Source of the DNA: Acidimicrobiia bacterium
GTDB lineage: Bacteria; Actinomycetota; Acidimicrobiia; Acidimicrobiales; AC-14
Assembly (NCBI GenBank): GCA_023265025.1
Contig: JAHFUP010000001.1
Coordinates: 1-64,000 of the forward strand
Reading direction: 5' to 3'
DNA length: 64,000 nt
Part shown: positions 60,086 through 64,000 of the stretch, in pieces
Position numbering within the stretch: position 1 is the stretch's first letter
Layout of the letters: each line of letters starts with the position of its first letter
Translations under genes and position numbers: made by a program
Notes under the pieces: model-generated
What the model was told of the DNA's origin: nothing
The model's input: only the letters and a program-made list of their open reading frames with translations
Database searches by the model: none

Positions 60086-61392
60086 TGCGCCTCGGCCTGG
60101 CCCCCGGGCTGCGGGTGCCCCGTCACCGAGCCACCACCGCGCATCTGTGCGCGGTGTACCCGTTCCAGGCCGAACCCGGCTTCGGGGCCCGGGGGGTGTA
60201 CCTGGGCACCGACTACGTCGCCGGCGAGGGGGCCTTCTGTTACGACTGCTTCCAGCTCTACACCGACAAGGTCATCACCAACCCGAACATGATCATCATC
60301 GGCGAGCCCGGGTCGGGGAAGTCGAGCTTCACCAAGTGCCTGCTCTACCGCTCGGTGGGAGCCATGCGCTCACCCAACAAGGGGCCCCGTTGGTGCGCCA
60401 TCGCCGACCCCAAGGGCGAGTACAACCTGTTGGCCGAGGCCCTGGGCCTGGCCCGGGTGCGGCTGTACCCGGGCGGCACCGACCGGCTCAACCCCCTCGA
60501 TGCAGGCCCCGGCGCTGCGCTGCTCGGTCCGAATGCCGTCTCCGACCGGCGTACGGCCATGGTGGGCGCGCTGCTGGGCGCGGTGTTGCGCCGGGATCTC
60601 AGTCCCCTGGAGGACGCCGGCGTGGGCTGGGCCATCGGCCACCTGCCCACCTCGCCCATTGGACCTCAGCCGGTGCTCGCCGATGTGGCCCGGCTGCTCG
60701 CCGACCCCACGGCGGAGATGGTGGAACGGGCAGGATGCGCGAAGGACGACCTGATCCACGGCGTGCGTGATGCCCGCTTCGCCCTGGGCAAGCTGTTGGA
60801 CCGGGATCTCCGGGGCATGTTCGACGGCCCCTCCACCGTGCGCACCGACTGGTCGGGCCGGGGGCTGGTGCTCGACCTTTCCGCCGTCCATGGGAACCGG
60901 GCGGCCCTGCGCCTGACCATGATCGCCACGACGGCCTGGCTTCAGACGTTGATGGCCTTTCCTGAGTCGGCGGACACCCCTCGGCGCTACCAGGTACTCG
61001 ACGAGGGCTACGTGCTTCTCGGCGACGAGCAGACCGCCCGGTACCTCGAAACGTGCTGGAAGCTGTGCCGGCTCTACGGCGTGGCCAACATCTTCATCGG
61101 CCACCGCCTCTCCGACCTCCGCTCCCAGGCCGACGACGGCACGGCCACGGCCAAGATCGCCGAGGGCCTGCTGGCCGACACCCAGACCCGGGTGATCTTC
61201 CGCCAGTCCAGCGACCAGGTGGAGCTCACCCAGAAGGCGCTGCAGCTGACCGACCTGGAAGCCAGCCTGCTCCCGGATCTGGAGCAGGGGAGAGCCCTGT
61301 GGAAGGTCGCTGGGCGGCCTGCCGTGGTCCAGCACGTGGTCGCTCCCGGCGAGTGGATTTTCTGCAATACCGACAGCGCCTTGGCCGTCTAG
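60085..61392 (+). CDS. VirB4-type ATPase (carboxyl half of a split VirB4)
   Basis: A 435-residue T4SS motor ATPase. Motifs: VYLGTDYVAGEGAFCYDCFQ, Walker A IGEPGSGKSSFTK near residue 73, ADPKGEYNLLAEAL, PGGTDRLNPLD, Walker B YQVLDEGYVLL near 305 and the late FIGHRLSDLRSQADDG and TRVIFRQSSDQVELT. It continues the SCO6880 protein encoded just before, with which it presumably assembles into one motor. Energises pilus or substrate transfer at the inner face of the membrane. Confidence 0.88.
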   Translation: MRLGLAPGLRVPRHRATTAHLCAVYPFQAEPGFGARGVYLGTDYVAGEGAFCYDCFQLYTDKVITNPNMIIIGEPGSGKSSFTKCLLYRSVGAMRSPNKGPRWCAIADPKGEYNLLAEALGLARVRLYPGGTDRLNPLDAGPGAALLGPNAVSDRRTAMVGALLGAVLRRDLSPLEDAGVGWAIGHLPTSPIGPQPVLADVARLLADPTAEMVERAGCAKDDLIHGVRDARFALGKLLDRDLRGMFDGPSTVRTDWSGRGLVLDLSAVHGNRAALRLTMIATTAWLQTLMAFPESADTPRRYQVLDEGYVLLGDEQTARYLETCWKLCRLYGVANIFIGHRLSDLRSQADDGTATAKIAEGLLADTQTRVIFRQSSDQVELTQKALQLTDLEASLLPDLEQGRALWKVAGRPAVVQHVVAPGEWIFCNTDSALAV

Positions 61393-61463
61393 AGGCCCCG
61401 GTTCATCCCCGTCGACCAAACGTCGGCCACGCCCCCCATCAAAGGAATCGGAGGAACAAGCTC

Positions 61464-62732
61464 ATGACTACCATCGCCAGCCACGCAGCGCAGGAGAACG
61501 TGTTGGCCTCGCTCGGCGCCGGCGGCCGACGTGGCGCTGGCCAACCAGCCCCGTGCTACGACCCGGTGCAGGCCTACGTCGACCAGGTCGTCACCAATCC
61601 CCACCTGCTGCTGCTGGGCGAGCCGGCGGCGGGCAAGTCGACCCTGGCCAAGAGCCTCGCCGCCCGGCTCCTGCGCTCCACCGCAGATGGACCCCGTCAT
61701 CTCGGTGTGCTCGACCACAGAGGCGAGTACGGGCCGCTCGCCGAGGCCGTGGGCCTCGCCTCGGTGCGGCTGTACCCGGGCGGGCCTGACCGACTGAATC
61801 CCCTTGACGCCGGTCCCGACAGCCCCGGTTTCGACCACGAGGACGTCCGTGAGCGGCGCAGGGACGTCGTGGCCGCGCTGTGTGCGATGAAGCTGCGACG
61901 GCCCCTCGCCGCGGTGGAGCACCTGGTACTGGAGGCCGCGGTGAACGAGCTGCCGGTGTCGTGCACCGGTGCTCAACCCGTGCTGGGCGACGTCGCCCGG
62001 CTGCTGGCCAGCCCAACGCATGAGATGACAGAGCGGGCCGAGGCCGCTCCGTTCTTCGAGTCGGCCGGCATTGGCGGGCCTATCGACGTGGTCGAGGACG
62101 GCCGCTGCCTTAGCCACGCGCTCGACGAGCTGCTGGGCCGCGAGCTGCATGGCGTCTTCGACGCAGCCAGCACGGTACCGGCCGACGGTGCCGGCCCCGG
62201 CGTCGTCATCGACCTCTCGTTGTTCTATCCCAGGCGGGCGGCGCACGCCTTGCACGCCGTGGCCGTCTGCGCCTGGCTTGAGGCCGCCGCCAGTCTCGCC
62301 GAGGAGCCCGGAGACTTTCCACGTCGGTACAACATCGTCGACGAGGCCTATGTGCTCATGCGCGACGAGCACGCCAGCCGCTACCTCGCCTCCTTCCTGA
62401 GGCGATGCACGCCACACGGCGTGGCCAACCTGGTCATGGCCCATCGACTCGACGACCTGCGCTGGGCAGCTGCCAACAGCCCGACACTGGCGGGAGCCGC
62501 CGGAGCTTTCGTCGAACCGGTTGGAACCCGGGTGGTGTTCCGCCACGGCGCCTATCAGATGGAGCTGACTGCGAAGGCGCTCGGGCTGGCCCCCGACGAG
62601 GCCGGCGTCGTCCCCCATCTCAGCAGGGGACAGGCACTGTGGAAGGTGGGCGGGGGGGCCGGCTTCGTTGTGCAGCACGAGCTCGGTCCCGACGAGTGGG
62701 CCTTGTGCGACCACCGCACCCTGACGGTGTAG
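61464..62732 (+). CDS. Second VirB4-like ATPase (shortened paralogue)
   Basis: A 422-residue paralogue of the preceding ATPase. Shared order: VDQVVTNPHLLLLGEPAAGK with Walker A GEPAAGKST near residue 52, LDHRGEYGPLAEAVGLASVR, LYPGGPDRLNPLDAGP, Walker B NIVDEAYVLM near 290, MAHRLDDLRWAA and ALWKVGGGAGFVVQHELGPDEW. The catalytic core is complete but the sequence has diverged throughout. ATG 61464 has GGAGGAA upstream. A tandem duplication; perhaps a hetero-oligomer partner or a regulator of the first. Confidence 0.8.
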   Translation: MTTIASHAAQENVLASLGAGGRRGAGQPAPCYDPVQAYVDQVVTNPHLLLLGEPAAGKSTLAKSLAARLLRSTADGPRHLGVLDHRGEYGPLAEAVGLASVRLYPGGPDRLNPLDAGPDSPGFDHEDVRERRRDVVAALCAMKLRRPLAAVEHLVLEAAVNELPVSCTGAQPVLGDVARLLASPTHEMTERAEAAPFFESAGIGGPIDVVEDGRCLSHALDELLGRELHGVFDAASTVPADGAGPGVVIDLSLFYPRRAAHALHAVAVCAWLEAAASLAEEPGDFPRRYNIVDEAYVLMRDEHASRYLASFLRRCTPHGVANLVMAHRLDDLRWAAANSPTLAGAAGAFVEPVGTRVVFRHGAYQMELTAKALGLAPDEAGVVPHLSRGQALWKVGGGAGFVVQHELGPDEWALCDHRTLTV

Positions 62733-62735
62733 TCG

Positions 62736-64000
62736 ATGCAACCCCGGCCCCCTCGCCCGCCGATGGCCCCGGCCAGCGCCGATCCCCGCACCGGCGGCCT
62801 CGACGCCCTGCTCTTCGCCCTCCTGGCGCTGCTGCTGTTAGTCGTGGGCGGGGTGTGGGCCGGCGCCTCCCTTGCCGCCCAGCTCCGCCCGGGACAGCCC
62901 TTTGGCGCCGGACTGTCCGAGGCGGCCGGGGCGCTACGGGCACTGCCGGCTCACCTCTCCGATCCGGCCGCGGCCTGGCCCCCTGGTGCCAGGGAGGCCC
63001 TGCCCGGGCCGGTCGCCTATTGGACGTGCCAGGTCCTGGTCGTGGTGGGCCTGGCCGTGATCGCCTGGCTGGTGTGGCGGGTCTTCCGCCGCCGGGGCGA
63101 GCAGGACGGCCTGGGCGTGGAGCGCTCCGCCTACTTCGCCCGCCGCCGGGATCTGCGCCGCCTGGCCGTGCCCGGCCCGGTGAACGGCCGCACGGTGATG
63201 GGCCGGGTGGGCGGCCAGCTGGTGGCCACCGAGCCGCGCACCTCGATCTGCATCGTGGGGCCCTCCCAGTCGTTCAAGACATCCGGGCTGTGCGTGCCGG
63301 CGCTGCTCGAGCTGGGAGAGGGCGGCGGGGCAGCCATCGTGGCCAGCGTCAAGGGCGACATCCACTCCGTGACCCACCGCCGCCGAGCCTCCTTGGGCAA
63401 GGTCAAGGTGTTCGACCCCACCTGTGTCGTTGTCACCAAGTCGGCCACGTGGTCGCCGCTGCGAGCGGCCCACACCGTCACCGGAGCTCAGTCGGCGGCC
63501 AGAGGGTTGACCGACGTGGCCGGCTCGGGCGGCCTGGAGAACGCGGACTTCTGGATGCAGTCGGCCAAGGAGCTCCTGTGGCCCCTGCTGTACGTGGCCG
63601 CTCGGAGCAACGGCACCATGCGCGACGTCGTGCGCTGGGTCACCACCCACGACCGGCCGGCGGTGGACAAGGAGGGCCACGTCCACTCCACCGGCGAGGT
63701 CCTGGGGCGCCTGCGCCAGATCGAGACCGAGGCCAAGGCCGCCACAAAGCCGCCGGCAGGGGTCGACCCCGATACCGGTGAAGTGAGCGACACAGACGAG
63801 CTCGGGCCGCCGAAGGCCGAGCCAGGGACCGAGGATCCATCACCGCCCGCCCCCCGCAGTGGCTCCAGCGTCGCCGGCCCCCTCGACCCCGGCGACGTGG
63901 CCCTGGCCGGCAACGCCCTGGCCGGCATCTGGGCCTCCGACGAGCGCACCCGGTCGTCGATCTACACGACGGCGCGAACCATCATTGAGGCGTGGTCGGA
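62736..64000 (+). CDS. VirD4/TraG-type coupling protein, 3' end beyond window
   Basis: The first 421 codons of a type IV coupling protein, which brings the DNA-relaxase complex to the channel. It starts at ATG 62736, three bases after the previous stop. Two helices (about 23-45 and 103-120) precede RSAYFARRRDLRRLAVPGPV, Walker A CIVGPSQSFKTSGLCVPAL near residue 174, AAIVASVKGDIHSV and KVFDPT. The all-alpha region FWMQSAKELLWPLLYVAARS is interrupted by a ~60-residue acidic/Pro-rich insert (GVDPDTGEVSDTDELGPP onward) before ALAGIWASDERTRSSIYTTA. The reading frame is open at 64000. Confidence 0.85.
   Translation, partial: MQPRPPRPPMAPASADPRTGGLDALLFALLALLLLVVGGVWAGASLAAQLRPGQPFGAGLSEAAGALRALPAHLSDPAAAWPPGAREALPGPVAYWTCQVLVVVGLAVIAWLVWRVFRRRGEQDGLGVERSAYFARRRDLRRLAVPGPVNGRTVMGRVGGQLVATEPRTSICIVGPSQSFKTSGLCVPALLELGEGGGAAIVASVKGDIHSVTHRRRASLGKVKVFDPTCVVVTKSATWSPLRAAHTVTGAQSAARGLTDVAGSGGLENADFWMQSAKELLWPLLYVAARSNGTMRDVVRWVTTHDRPAVDKEGHVHSTGEVLGRLRQIETEAKAATKPPAGVDPDTGEVSDTDELGPPKAEPGTEDPSPPAPRSGSSVAGPLDPGDVALAGNALAGIWASDERTRSSIYTTARTIIEAWS

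Noticed and set aside
62405-63781. 458-codon plus-strand frame overlapping the coupling protein
   Set aside because: Low-information Arg/Gly/Pro sequence in the wrong frame; the VirD4 motifs lie in the frame starting at 62736, which stays open to the window end.
1-64000. CRISPR arrays, rRNA genes and transposase genes
   Set aside because: No regularly spaced repeats, rRNA-like sequence or transposase motifs were seen; short repeats found are accounted for above.

Overview
The window looks like chromosome from a high-GC Gram-positive bacterium, most likely an actinobacterium (my guess is an Acidimicrobiia-like lineage). Base and codon use are strongly G/C-biased, GTG starts are frequent, genes are packed with 1-4 bp stop/start overlaps (ATGA, GTGA, TGATG), and several genes carry a TANNNT -10 box only 6-8 nt before the start codon, which is typical of actinobacterial leaderless transcripts. 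No rRNA gene, intact tRNA gene or CRISPR array was seen.

Region 1 (1-19.3 kb) is core-like chromosome. It holds pyruvate kinase, an endonuclease/exonuclease/phosphatase-family protein, a lipoprotein hydrolase, a CoA-binding-fold protein, a cupin, a CbxX/CfqX-type AAA+ ATPase, a phage-type lysozyme, a large LuxR-type regulator diverging from an OmpR/PhoB-type response regulator, four SnoaL/NTF2-like small proteins, and a three-gene signalling operon (response regulator, response-regulator/nucleotide cyclase, hybrid histidine kinase).

Region 2 (19.3-25.9 kb) is a decaying genomic island. Two direct copies of the 3' part of a tRNA-Gly(CCC) gene (20038-20080 and 24956-24998, 41 of 43 bases identical) flank about 4.9 kb. 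The segment and its edge hold four toxin-antitoxin modules, some broken, a frameshifted GrpB-like gene, a frameshifted DUF4265-like gene and the amino-terminal stub of a phage-type integrase next to the right repeat.

Region 3 (25.9-33.7 kb) is a small defence-like block: a lone PIN-nuclease/coiled-coil/triple-transmembrane protein of visibly lower GC, an atypical protein-tyrosine-phosphatase, and an AAA+ ATPase / subtilisin-like protease pair that I recognise as ietA/ietS, known first as a plasmid-stability pair and later as an anti-phage system.

Region 4 (34.1-64 kb, running off the end) looks like an integrated conjugative or plasmid-like element. It has an excisionase-like gene, a prim-pol protein and a DnaG-like CHC2/Toprim primase (leftward); a Tad/Flp-pilus-like operon with SAF/CpaB, CpaE-like, CpaF/TadA, TadB, TadC, a pilin-like peptide and TadE/G proteins (rightward); a very large membrane LysM-like/BTAD regulator and two XRE regulators (one frameshifted); a leftward operon headed by a lytic transglycosylase fused to an M15-like peptidase; and a rightward type IV secretion operon with a VirB6/TrbL-like channel, a split VirB4 (SCO6880-type plus ATPase), an extra VirB4-like ATPase and a VirD4-type coupling protein cut by the window end. 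An ~85-bp composite palindrome occurs upstream of the primase, upstream of the transglycosylase, and, decayed, upstream of a pseudogene copy of the transglycosylase. Between the two good copies the 11-bp core is inverted. With the PIN protein, it is the least explained feature of the window.
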